Of a DNA stretch of 64,000 nt, positions 25,401-40,400 are shown piece by piece. The notes beneath the pieces are model-generated. The model was not told the origin of the DNA. It made no database searches and saw nothing but the letters and a program-made list of their open reading frames with translations. Source of the DNA: Siphonodentalium dalli (lineage: Eukaryota > Mollusca > Scaphopoda > Gadilida > Siphonodentaliidae). The stretch covers positions 267,151,426-267,215,425 of the forward strand of contig CP136063.1 in assembly GCA_032622095.1 (NCBI GenBank), read 5' to 3'. A program made the translations under genes and the position numbers. How positions within the stretch are numbered: position 1 is the stretch's first letter; each line of letters opens with the position of its first letter.

Positions 25401-28400
25401 GGTCGCCTCGCATATATAAGAGAATGCATTGGCTTAACACATTTTTTAGGCCAATGCATTCTCTTATATATGCGAGGCGACCTATGGTCGACTCGCATAT
25501 ATAAGAGAATGCATTGGCACAGGGCATAACTGTAACCATCACAATGTGGTCAAGGAGCCGGTTCCAATGATATCCATATTTGTATGGTGTTATTGAGACA
25601 GACCGAAGATATTTTAGGCTGTTGAAGCTTTATTTGGCCGGTTTTGGCCGTTTTGTTGGGTAAAGGGTTTAGAGAGGTGTTTATAGAAAATGTGCTAGCA
25701 TCAAACATGAAACTTCAATTACAAGAGTGATTAGGATGAAAATATTCAATTATTAAAGGTGCTCTCTCCCATTTGATGGTCCACATATCATCAGATTCAA
25801 CAACCTATGGTCGACTCGCATATATAAGAGAATGCATTGGCACAGGGCCCTTCTGTTGGGTAAAGGGTTAATTTGTGATTTCGAGGTAAAGCAAAACCAA
25901 GAAATCAAGAGCCACAGAAATATTTGACATAGATTTTGATAAAATGGTTGTAATAAATCATGAAAGGTGAGACAAAATGTAATAATTGATATGACATAGT
26001 CTATCGATTATCTATATTAACCCTTTACCCAACAAACCAGCCAAAACCGGCCAAATAAAGCTTCAACAGCCTAAAATATCTTCGGTCTGTCGCAATAGAA
26101 CCATACAAATATGGATATCATTGGAACCGGCTCATTGACCACATTGTGATGGTTACAGTTATGCCCTGTGCCAATGCATTCTCTTATATATGCGAGTCGA
26201 CCATAGGTCGCCTCGCATATATAAGAGAATGCATTGGCCTAAAAAAAATCTTTTTCTTACATTCTTTAACAATTTTATAATTTTTAATGTGTTAAGCCAA
26301 TGCATTCTCTTATATATGCGAGGCGACCTATGATCGACTCGCATATATAAGAGAATGCATTGGCACAGGGCCCTTCTGTTGGGTAAAGGGTTAATTAAAT
26401 GCAAATAATGTTCAAGGAATATTTAACTTAATAAAAGCTAATGATTTTGTCTAGTGCAGGTTACATAAAACAATATTATAACTATCACATCGGTGTGAGA
26501 TATAAAGCCAGTAGCTATTAGCACTCTGAGTAACCCAAGCCCTGTCAACTGAAATTTTGTGAAAACCCTGTGCCAATGCATTTCTTATGTATGCGAGTCA
26601 CCCATAGGAAGCCTTGCATATATAAGAGAATACATTGGCTAACAATATTTATATTTACATTGACCTTGTAAATCAGTGCACTCTCTTATATATAAGAGGC
26701 TCCCGTTCTGATATATAAGAGAATACAGTGGCCTTACAATATTTACATTGACCTTGTTAGCCAATGCATTCTCTTATATATGCGAGGCTCCCTATGGGAG
26801 TGCATCTTTAATGCTGCACCAGCGCAGCTCCCCTCATGAAAGGGTAAACATAATCTCACCTCAACGGGTAGGAGAGTATATTTATAAATCTGCTTCAATC
26901 CAGTGATGAGTTCATCGTTGCCGCTGACTGCGTAATCACAGAAGTCTCTATGGAGGCCGATCCAGTCGCTCCCGCCATCGAGAATAATTCCTGTGCTGAT
27001 ATTCCTCTTCCCAATCCTCCATAAATGGTTATCACACTCATAGAATATCTGGTCGAGGCCCTGCTTCAAAACAAACCTGAGACGAGGGGAAAATCCACAT
27101 GATTATCCTCAGTATGGTTACCCCTTTCATAGCAACCATCAAGGGTGCTTATACATAAGGCAGGTGAATGACGTCATAGCAACCATCAATGGTGCTTATA
27201 CATAAGGCAGGTGAATGACGTCATAGCAACCATCAATGGTGCTTATACATAAGGCAGGTGAATGACGTCATAGCAACCATCAAGGGTGCTTATACATAAG
27301 GCAGGTGAATGACGTCATAGTAACCATCAAGGGTGCTTATACATAAGGCAGGTGAATGACGTCATAGCAACCATCAATGGTGCTTATACATAAGGCAGGT
27401 GAATGACGTCATAGCAACCATCAATGGTGCTTATACATAAGGCAGGTGAATGACGGCATAGCAACCATCAAGGGTGCTTATACATAAGGCAGGTGAATGA
27501 CGTCATAGTAACCATCAAGGGTGCTTATACATAAGGCAGGTGAATGACGTCATAGCAACCATCAAGGGTGCTTATACATAAGGCAGGTGAATGACGTCAT
27601 AGCAACCATCAAGGGTGCTTATACATAAGGCAGGTGAATGACGTCATAGCAACCATCAAGGGTGCTTATACATAAGGCAGGTGAATGACGTCATATAATT
27701 TGTTCTATACCCATCAGTGATTTTTCGAGATCGTGGGTATAGATTTTGGAGAAATTGTCACGTGACTTCCGGTTAGCAACCGTGTGGAGATCGCAAAAAC
27801 GCAGAACTGGAAATGAAGCATCGCGATAAAACTAACTACTTCACAACTTACGAAGAATTCACATGGTCAGCTTAATGAAAACGAAAAATGAAGAAGTCTT
27901 GACGATAATCCAGACAAGATTTTACAATCCACGACACGTCTTGTCAATTTGGCATGTCGTCTCCGTCGTGACACATCATGTGTGGTTGCTCCACTACGTG
28001 TCACGTACGATTCATATTAGTGGGAGCTGCGCTGATGTCAGTGCATTCTGTTATATATGCCATTGGTTTATATATGTGCCAAGTTTTAAAAATATTTACC
28101 AGAAAATGACAGAATACAGGCTCGGACAAATTTCCAGATGGATGGATGCATGCCTGGATGCATGGATGGACAAGGGTCATTACTATAGTCCTCCGTTAGA
28201 ATGTCAGGGGACAATTACCAAACCAATTCTGGCATCTGGAATACTGGGTAACTGCAGACACTCTATATTGGCCAAAATTCAGCATCCGAAAATAGAGTTT
28301 TCATAATGAGGGTGTAAGGGTAGTGAGTTGAGAGTGGTCTTTCGGCATGTATCAATACCAGAAAGAGAGAACAAAAGACTAAAATCCAGTGAGCCAAAAC

Positions 28401-31400
28401 TATAACAAAAGTCACTAAAACAGTTATTTCTGAAGTATATATAAGAATCGATGTTCCAAATATCCCTCTGTATAATTTTTGGCAAAAATTATATTCATTT
28501 GACAAAATAAATGACTTGTGTGGATCCTGGATTTTGAATATAGAGAATATATGTGGATATTGAATATATAGAATATATACGTATAAAACACAGATATATA
28601 CACACCCATCACCCATAAATGTTTTAATATGACATACCTTGATGTATCACTACCATGAGACTTGAGGAAGTTCATACCCTTGTATATCGTCAGGTATTCC
28701 ACCAATGTGTCCACTGTCCTGAAAGCACACACACCATATGTTAAAATCACAAAACAGACTTAACCATTTCATGATGAGAGCTGGCCTGGTGCACTCTCTT
28801 ATAGCCTTGCATATATAGAGAATACACTGGCTTACAAGGTCATGGTAAATGTTTATGCCAATGTATTCTCTTATATATGCGAGGCTCCCTATGGAAGACT
28901 CACATATATAAGAGAATGCATCGGCACAGGGTTTTCGCAAAAGCTCCATTCATGGAAGGGCTAAATCTTGTATTAATTATATAGATAATATCTCCACTTT
29001 TCTAGATACAATTATTATCCCATGAGGGATTAAACTATTTCACATTTCTACAAATTCAAATATTTTGTCATCCCAAATGAGATAATTCTAATCTAATTTG
29101 ATAAGATAACAATTGCTGCCACTACATCACTGAAGCTGAATTATGATATAAATATCTCACTGGAAATTCCCAGACAAAACTTTTTATCATATGCTTGACT
29201 ATAGAACAGCAGAAAACAAGAGGTGTTCACTCGAGTGCTAGCATACCCCCACCGTGGCATATTCAACCCGCATTATCCGTAAACCCAACAAAAAAGATTT
29301 TTAACTTTAAATAAAAATTTGGATTAATAATTTTGATATTGGTTCATATTTGTTCGAATGATTGCAGAAACCCAAAAAAGGGTAGAAAATGATTATGAAA
29401 CGCAACCTTACCATCTAAGATGGCTTTTGTCGAGTGTGATAGCATCCAAAAAAAAGAAAGTTTCAAATATCTATGATCAAAACTGTAGGAGGAGTTGATT
29501 ACACCATGAAGGTACCCTCATACAGAAAAACAGAAAATTATAAAAAAAAATTCAAAGTCGAAAGGCCCATAACTTTGGGAAAAATCATTGGATCAAACTC
29601 AAATTCGAACTTGACCTGTATTTTGATATGAATGACCCACAAAAAAAACATAATTTCCAATTAAACAATCCAAACTTGAGTTATCATCCGGAAACCAAAG
29701 AAAAAACAAGTAAAATTGAATTTTCTAAGTCGAAAAGCCCATAACTCTGAGAAAAATCATCGGATCAAACTCAAATTCGAACTTGACCTGTATTTTGATA
29801 TCATTGACTCACACAAAAACGGAATTTTCAATTGAACAGTCCAAACTTAGTTATCATCTGGAAACCCCCAAAAAAAGAAGAAAATTGAATTTTCTAAGTC
29901 GAAAAAATTCCATTACTCTAGAAAAAATTCGAAATCAACCTGTATCTTGATATGACTGATCTACAAAAAAACGGTATTTGCAATTAAAGGATCCAAACTT
30001 GAGATATCATCCGGAAACCGAAAAAGTCGAGTATGAGGCGTAACTTTAAAAAAAAAAGTCGGACCGAACCGCAATTAGCATCATGCGGAGAGGCCGTCCT
30101 AATTATGGAGATTGCATACAAAACATTATTGAAATTGGTTCATAGTTGTTCGAGTTATGAGGTCGGACGGACGGTACGACGGACGGACGGCTCGACACAC
30201 GGAGGGAGAAAGCGTGACGGACAGACGCAGTCAATCCAGTATACCCCTTTCGAAGAAGCCACAGTGAAATACAGTACTGTTAATTCAATGTAGCTTTCGT
30301 TATTTCACTGAAGTTTGTCGGCAGTTTACGTGAGTGCCACTTAATATGCCCAGTACATAATGGACAAAAAAGTTTTGTACTATTAAAAGTGAAAATGCTG
30401 CATAATTTAGAAATTTTGAGCATTAAAGACATATTATGGACTTGTTCGGGTGCGTGAAATTAATAAGTTAGTACTAAGGCGCTATACCAACCTGGGGAAT
30501 GTAGACTTCTACTAACATTTCTGAAAATTTCAAAGAAATAGACCGTACCACTCCATAGAAAACATCATCTAAACTACGCTCAATTGTAAATATTTACATC
30601 TCGAATCGGGATGCAACTATCAGCGATAATCTAACACAAATGATTTCGCCATCGAGAGTCATTGCAATTAATTAATATATAAGAATGACGGTGTGTATCG
30701 TCAATTATGGATTAATATTCATAACAAATAACTACTTTGAGCAAGATTATTCTCAATTTCTATTTGATCTGTTGTTTGAGTACCTGAAACATCTCATTCG
30801 TGTCTAGAAAGAAATTTTCACTCGCAGCTGCTATTCCGCACTACATCATGACATCATATTTTTGCCTCATTCGGTATATCTTTGCGCATTATTTTAACAG
30901 AACAGGCTGGTCGTGTTGTAGCTTTAAGAATGTGTTAGGAATAACCAAGTGTTTATATAGTCTGGTTCATATAAGAAATAAACGGCGGTTTCAATGTGGT
31001 CATGGGATTTTGACCGCGAGAAAAAATCAGCAAACTGCATGAACCCCGAAGGGGTTCATGCAGAGTTTGCTGATTTTTTTATCGCGGTCAAAACCCATGA
31101 CCACGTTGAATCCGCCGTTTATTATTTATATTTATATACTTAAATTCATTATGAACTAGGATTGTCTGTCTTTCCCACTATTTATTCATCTATTTAAATG
31201 AACGCATGCATGGAGTTCAGTTCAGAAAGTGCGAATCCTCATTTTTTGGAAAACCAAACATTTTGAGAATCCGTTCTTGAAGAACAGAAAAAAACGCAAT
31301 TTCACAGCTTAGTATTACACATATGACAAACTGTCTTGTTTAGCTAGTAACTAATGTAGACGTGTTGATTTCAAGAATGATAACTGAAACTAACAATTGA

Positions 31401-34400
31401 GTTTCGGCTGTGGATAAGAAATCGACAACCCGCCGTTCTACCATAATGATATATTTGTGAGGTTGGGGGAATATTTGTAGCGGTAAGGAAAATGATAAGT
31501 AACGGGATTTTTGAACATCAACGTTCAGTAACACCGGGCAACAACACTGATTATAGACCAAAATAAATTTCTTGCCAAATTCGGACGTACTATATAGATA
31601 CTCAAGCAGTCGGCAATGTCCGACAATCCCCGGTCATTTCCGGGACCAATGTGTTCATAAACTTATGAACGACATTGGAAGTGACGTCACGTTGCGTTCA
31701 TAGGTTTATGAACGCATTGAATACGGGGGCGTGTCTACCGTAACGCTATGTGGGAATCGGAGGAGATATTAGGTGTATGTAAATATAACATAATAACCAA
31801 GTGTTTATATAGTCTGGTTCATAACATAATAACCAAGTGTTTATATGGTCTGGTTCATAACATAATAACCAAGTGTTTATATAGTCTGGTTCATAACATA
31901 CTGGTATAGAAAATATACTAAACACAACATTAGAATGTCCTCTCGTGAGATGCAAGTATTGTTTATTGTTATGTATTTATGTTAGATTACTTGTGTGTAC
32001 ATATTTTATCGCACGTGTTGTGCCAGTATTAACTTTGTAAACCATTTTAGAGCACACCTGTGGTTTTACAGTTATATAAAATAAATTATTATTATTAAAA
32101 TTATTATTATTTTCACTTGGCTAGCACCTCATAAATATAATCCTCCACAACTCACTTGGGGAGAAAAACCGTAATACTCATTCTATATTCTCACCTATAC
32201 CGTAATACTCATTCTATATTCTCACCTATATTTCATAATATTTTATGGCTGTGCATTAACCCTTTACCCAACAAACCGGCCAAAAACGCCCAAATAAAGC
32301 TGCAACAGCCTAAATTATCTTGGGTATGTCTCAATAAAACCATACAAATATGGATATCATTGGAACCGGCTCATTGACCACATTGTGATGGTTACAGTTA
32401 TGCCCTGTGCCAATGCATTCTCTTATATATGCGAGTCGACCATAGGTCGCCTCGCATATATAAGAGAATGCATTGGCCTAAACAAAATCTTTTTTTAACA
32501 CTTTTTACCATTTTTTCTTACATTCTTTAACAATTTTATAATTTTTAATGTGTTAAGCCAATGCATTCTCTTATATATGTGAGGCGACCTATGGTCGACT
32601 CGCATATATAAGAGAATGCATTGGCACAGGGCGGTTCTGTTGGGTAAAGGGTTAATAATAATCTAATAAGATAAGTTGGAATGCTCTTAATATCTTCTAT
32701 GCCTGATGAAGTTTCAATGAAAAATCAAAATGGAATCGGGAGTACCATTGTCTGCAATATTAAATACAGGGACCCACACATACATGTATGTTACTGCCAT
32801 TAGAGCAATGGCATGGAATAGCAGAAGAGGCAGAAGTGTTATCCTTCTGCAATCGCAAGACTGAGTCTAACTAACATAACTATCATACAGTAACACAGCA
32901 GGCCCTTATATTCCCCTAAATGAAAGAAAAGTGGAGAACTCGTACTTAGGGATAATACTTATCTTTTTAATGTTTATTGCGTGTTCTTTGGTAAAATTTT
33001 GTCGAAACCCGTTTTATGATTTTGGACAAGTGGTGCAAGACCAAATATTTACTGTTTTCTGTTTTCCCAATAAATTATTTACCTGATATACTCACTTAAT
33101 AGGGTAATCACTCTCATTATTTACCTGATATACTCACTTAATAGGGTAATCACTCTCATTATTTACCTGATATACTCACTTAATAGGGTAATCACTCTCA
33201 TTATTTACCTGATATACTCACTTAATAGGGTAATCACTCCCTGATATACTCACTTAATAGGGTAATCACTCCCTGATATACTCACTTAATAGGGTAATCA
33301 CTCCCTGATATACTCACTTAATAGGGTAATCACTCCCTGATATACTCACTTAATAGGGTAATCACTCCCTCATATACTCACTTAATAGGGTAATCACTCC
33401 CTGATATACTCACTTAATAGGGTAATCACTCTCTATTTACCTGATATACTCCTTAATAGGGTAATCACTCCCTGATATACTCACTTAATAGGGTGATCAC
33501 TCTCTATTTACCTGATATACTCACTTAATAGGGTAATCACTCTCTATTTACCTGATATACTCACTTAATAGGGTAATCACTCTCACTCTGATATACTCAC
33601 TTAATAGGGTAATCACTCTCTATTTACCTGATATACTCACTTAATAGGGTAATCACTCACTCTGATATACTCACTTAATAGGGTAATCACTCTATATTTA
33701 CCTGATATACTCACTTAATAGGGTAATCACTCTCACTATTTACCTGATATACTCACTTAATAGGGTAATCACTCTCACTATTTACCTGATATACTCACTT
33801 AATAGGGTAATCACTCTCATTATTTACCTGATATACTCACTTAATAGGGTAATCACACCTGATATACTCACTTAATAGGGTAATCACTCTCTATTTACCT
33901 GATATACTCACTTAATAGGGTAATCACACCTGATATACTCACTTAATAGGGTAATCACTCTCTATTTACCTGATATACTCACTTAATAGGGTAATCACTC
34001 TCACCTGATCACTTAATAGGGTAATCACTCTCTATTTACCTGATATACTCACTTAATAGGGTAATCACTCCCTGATATACTCACTTAATAGGGTAATCAC
34101 TCTATATTTACCTGATATACTCACTTAATAGGGTAATCACACCTGATATACTCACTTAATAGGGTAATCACTCTCTATTTACCTGATATACTCACTTAAT
34201 AGGGTAATCACTCTCTATTTACCTGATATACTCACTTAATAGGGTAATCACTCCCTGATATACTCACTTAATAGGGTAATCACTCTCTATTTACCTAATA
34301 TACTCACTTAATAGGGTAATCACTCTCTATTTACCTGATATACTCACTTAATATGGTAATCACTCTCTATTTACCTGATATCCTCACTTAATATGGTAAT

Positions 34401-37400
34401 CACTCTCTATTTACCTGATATACTCACTTAATAGGGTAATCACTCTCACTCTGATATACTCACTTAATAGGGTAATCACTCTCTATTTACCTGATATACT
34501 CACTTAATAGGGTAATCACTCTCACTCTGATATACTCACTTAATAGGGTAATCACTCTCTATTTACCTGATATACTCACTTAATAGGATAATCACACCTG
34601 ATATACTCACTTAATAGGGTAATCACTCTCTATTTACCTGATATACTCACTTAATAGGGTAATCACTCCCTGATATACTCACTTAATATGGTAATCACTC
34701 TCTATTTACCTGATATACTCACTTAATAGGGTAATCACTCTCACTATTTACCTGATATACTCACTTTATAGGGTAATCACTCTCTATTTACCTGATATAC
34801 TCACTTAATAGGGTAATCACTCCCTGATATACTCACTTAATAGGGTAATCACTCTCTATTTATCTGATATACTCACTTAATAGGGTAATCACTCTCACTA
34901 TTTACCTGATATACTCACTTTATAGGGTAATCACTCTCTATTTACCTGATATACTCACTTAATAGGGTAATCACACCTGATATACTCACTTAATAGGGTA
35001 ATCACTCTCTATTTACCTGATATACTCACTTAATAGGGTAATCACTCTATTTACCTGATATACTCACTTAATAGGGTAATCACTCTCACTCTGATATACT
35101 CACTTAATAGGGTAATCACTCTCTATTTACCTGATATACTCACTTAATAGGGTAATCACTCTCACTCTGATATACTCACTTAATAGGGTAATCACTCTCT
35201 ATTTACCTGATATACTCACTTAATAGGGTAATCACTCTCACTCTGATATACTCACTTAATAGGGTAATCACTCTCTATTTACCTGATATACTCACTTAAT
35301 AGGGTAATCACTCTCACTATTTACCTGATATACTCACTTTATAGGGTAATCACTCTCACTCTGATATACTCACTTAATAGGGTAATCACTCTCTATTTAC
35401 CTGATATACTCACTTAATAGGGTAATCACTCTCACTATTTACCTGATATACTCACTTTATAGGGTAATCACTCTCACCTGATATACTCACTTAATAGGGT
35501 AATCACTCTCACTATTTACCTGATATACTCACTTAATAGGGTAATCACTCTCATTATTTACCTGATATACTCACTTAATAGGGTAATCACACCTGATATA
35601 CTCACTTAATAGGGTAATCACTCTCTATTTACCTGATATACTCACTTAATAGGGTAATCACACCTGATATACTCACTTAATAGGGTAATCACTCTCATTA
35701 TTTACCTGATATACTCACTTAATAGGGTAATCACTCTCATTATTTACCTGATATACTCACTTAATAGGGTAATCACTCTCTATTTACCTGATATACTCAC
35801 TTAATAGGGTAATCACTCTCTATTTACCTGATATACTCACTTAATAGGGTAATCACACCTGATATACTCACTTAATAGGGTAATCACTCTCTATTTACCT
35901 GATATACTCACTTAATAGGGTAATCACACCTGATATACTCACTTAATAGGGTAATCACTCTCATTATTTACCTGATATACTCACTTAATAGGGTAATCAC
36001 TCTCTATTTACCTGATATACTCACTTAATAGGGTAATCACTCTCTATTTACCTGATATACTCACTTAATAGGGTAATCACTCTCTATTTACCTGATATAC
36101 TCACTTAATAGGGTAATCACTCTCTATTTACCTGATATACTCACTTAATAGGGTAATCACTCTCTATTTACCTGATATACTCACTTAATAGGGTAATCAC
36201 TCCCTGATATACTCACTTAATAGGGTAATCACTCTCTATTTACCTGATATCCTCACTTAATAGGGTAATCACTCTCTATTTACCTGATATACTCACTTAA
36301 TAGGGTAATCACTCTCTATTTACCTGATATACTCACTTAATAGGGTAATCACTCTCACCTGATATACTCACTTAATAGGGTAATCACTCTCTATTTACCT
36401 GATATACTCACTTAATAGGGTAATCACTCTCACCTGATATACTCACTTAATAGGGTAATCACTCTCACCTGATATACTCACTTAATAGGGTAATCACTCT
36501 CACCTGATATACTCACTTAACACGGTAATCACACCTGATATACTCACTTAATAGGGTAATCACTCTCACCTGATATACTCACTTAATAGGGTAATCACTC
36601 TCACCTGATATACTCACTTAATAGGGTAATCACTCCTGATATACTCACTTAATAGGGTAATCACACCTGATATACTCACTTAATAGGGTAATCACTCTCA
36701 CACCTGATATACTCACTTAATAGGGTAATCACTCTCACCTGATAAACTCACTTAATAGGGTAATCACTCTCACCTGATATACTCACTTAATAGGGTAATC
36801 ACACCTGATATACTCACTTAATAGGGTAATCACTCTCACCTGATATACTCACTTAATAGGGTAATCACACCTGATATACTCACTTAATAGGGTAATCACA
36901 CCTGACATACTCACTTAATAGGGTAATCACACCTGATATACTCACTTAATAGGGTAATCACTCTCTATTTACCTGATATACTCACTTAATTGGGTAATCA
37001 CTCTCACCTGATATACTCACTTAATAGGGTAATCACTCCCTATTTACCTGATATACTCACTTAATAGGGTAATCACTCTCACCTGATATACTCACTTAAT
37101 AGGGTAATCACACCTGACATACTCACTTAATAGGGTAATCACACCTGATATACTCACTTAATAGGGTAATCACTCTCATGATTTACCTGATATACTCACT
37201 TAATAGGGTAATCACTCTCACCTGATATACTCACTTAATAGGGTAATCACTCCCTATTTACCTGATATACTCACTTAATAGGGTAATCACTCTCACCTGA
37301 TATACTCACTTAATAGGGTAATCTCACCTGATATACTCACTTAATAGGGTAATCACTCTCTATTTACCTGATATACTCACTTAATAGGGTAATCACTCTC

Positions 37401-40400
37401 ACCTGATATACTCACTTAATAGGGTAATCACTCTCATTATTTACCTGATATACTCACTTAATAGGGTAATCACTCTCTATTTACCTGATATACTCACTTA
37501 ATAGGGTAATCACTCTCATTATCACCTGATATACTCACTTAATAGGGTAATCACTCTCATTATTTACCTGATATACTCACTTAATAGGGTAATCACTCTC
37601 ATTATTTACCTGATATACTCACTTAATAGGGTAATCACTCTCACCTGATAACTCACTTAATAGGGTAATCACTCTCACTAAGATTAACATAATAATCCCA
37701 GTGCCAATCCTTCTTCTCAAGCAGCTCCTTGATGAAGTACAGGTGTGCTTGGAGTAAACTGGCACCACCCCATATGGTAGCGAATCTGTGCTTGGTGAGA
37801 TATACATTCGGAAGACTTGTTTCTAGAGGTAGCAGCTCCCTATACATATATTCCTGCCTCTGTAATACAATTCAGATAGACATAGACATATTTAACCTTT
37901 TCAAGATGGAAGCTGCGCAGCATTTAAGATACTTTGCCAGTGTATTTTCTTATAGGGAGCCTCACAAATATAAGAGAATGCACCAGTTTACAAGGTCAAG
38001 GTTAATATTGTTAGGCAAATGTATTCTCTTAAATATGAGAGGCTCCCTATGGGAGACTCGCATATATAAGAGAATGCATTGGCACATGGTTTTCATGAAA
38101 TTTCAGGAAGCTCCAGTCATAAAAGTGTTAACCCTTTCAGTGCCAGGGGCCGATCTCATCGGGCCTAATTTACGGTCTGTAAAATCGGCCCTAAAAAAAT
38201 AATTTTTTTTTTTTTTTTTATTTTTTTTAGATTTAAAATTTTAAAAAAATTATTAAATTTGTAAAAAATTGTAAAAAATAATAACAAATGATGAAAAATT
38301 GTTAGGCCAATCCATTCTCTTATATATTCGAGGCGACCTATGGTCGACTCGCATATATAAGAGAATGCATTGGCACAGGGTATATGGGTTGATACAAAAA
38401 TCGGACCTGGCACTCAAAGCGTTAATGCACTATCAATATACATGCGCAGGATATGGCAAACATAAAGAAAACAAAACTGTAATGCAACTCCAATCAAAAT
38501 CAAAATATGAAGAGGGTAACACTTAATTCAGAGGCCAAGCAAGATATCACATATACAGTAATACCCTAAATAATCGACTCCTTAACCACAGCAGAATTAT
38601 GGGTAACTTTTCAGGATTTAGTCGAAAATATGTCTTGTTGCCATTCATTGGAAAGCTCTCAGTGAGAGCTTTCCGATGAATGGCAATAGGCCATATTTCC
38701 GACTAAATCCTGAAAAGTTGCCCATAATTCTGCTGGGGTTAAGGAGTTGATTATTTAGGGCATTACTGTAGGTATGGCCAAATGAATGTGTGAAGCTCCG
38801 AAACATGTCACATATATATTAGTTTACAAACACCTTTGTGAGGAGGGAGGAGCAACATTGAGTATTCATGATGATCTTTGTAATCGTAGATCGATAACAT
38901 GATACAGTCCATGAAATTTCTTTGAATTTCGGAAAAATTGGACAATTCCCATCTAAAGTAGAGGTCACCCTGAGCAACCATATGATGTTTGGTGACGGTC
39001 GGATGAGGGATGTGGCATGTAGGGTGTACCAAGGGATTTAGTCATGAAAAGAGTAAAATCCAAGAGATGTTTCTCAATGAAAATTCATAAAAATTTGATA
39101 GCTCCCATCTAGTGGTCATCCTGAAGAGCCATATGTAATTTGGTGATCATCGGATGAGGGATGTGGGCAAGTTGAGCTAACAAGTGTATATCAAAATGGC
39201 CTGTCATTGGTTTGGAGGAATGTATAGGTAATATAAGCAGACAACAGATAATAAAAGTGCAGAAGTCATCTTATTAATTGGAGGAAAATGTTCAGGTAAC
39301 AAGTTCAACAAATGTCCTATGTCGTTAGATGAATTAATTATCTGAACATTTCCAAAGGGATAACTACTCATCAATGAGTGTTTAGTATAGAGAGAGCTAA
39401 ACTTACCTTATCAACATGTAGAAAATACATATGATCTTGGTGGTATATAGCTCGTAATAATCGTTTCACCTGACGCACTTGTCTGCCATTCAATGTAAGA
39501 ACAAATACTATTTTGACAGGCGTTTTTCCACTCGCTCCTCCACTTTTAAGAGGGGCGTCATTCTTCACTCTCTCTGGAAAAGAAATAATGTAATGTTTAA
39601 TTTATCGTAAAATATTATGAGATAGCTCTCGACTATCCAGCATTAGAATTTATTACAGCCTAAATTAGCAACACATCTGGTGATTCAGAACCGATAACCT
39701 ATGTCTGAGCTATATGAGTGGACTGACAAAAAAAACCCCAGATTTCCAGCTAAAACAATAAGGATAACTCCAGAATGGAAAATGCAAACAATGTCATTTG
39801 CATCTCATTTGAAAGCAGTCATGATGAGGATCCTACATACCAAATTCCATTCATCTATCTGGAGAGGTGGATAGACAGACGGATAGACAGATGGGTAAAG
39901 TCCATCCAGTATACCCCCCATGGTGGGGGTATAATTACATAAAGGTGGGGGTATAATTACATAAAGGTGGGGTATAATTACATAAAGGTGGGGTATAATT
40001 ACATAAAGGTGGGGGTATAATTACATAAAGGTGGGGGTATAATTACATAAAGGTGGGGTATAATTACATAAAGGTGGGGTATAATTACATAAAGGTGGGG
40101 TATAATTACATAAAGGTGGGGGTATAATTACATAAAGGTGGGGGTATAATTACATGAAGGTGGGGTATAATTACATGAAGGTGGGGGTATAATTACATGA
40201 AGGTGGGGGTATAATTACATAAAGGTGGGGTATAATTACATAAAGGTGGGGTATAATTACATAAAGGTGGGGTATAATTACATAAAGGTGGGGGTATAAT
40301 TACATAAAGGTGGGGGTATAATTACATAAAGGTGGGGTATAATTACATAAAGGTGGGGTATAATTACATAAAGGTGGGGGTATAATTACATAAAGGTGGG

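Noticed and set aside
27863-28306. 147-codon plus-strand frame
   Set aside because: Covers unique intron sequence and a decayed family P end; no domain and no homologue I recognise.
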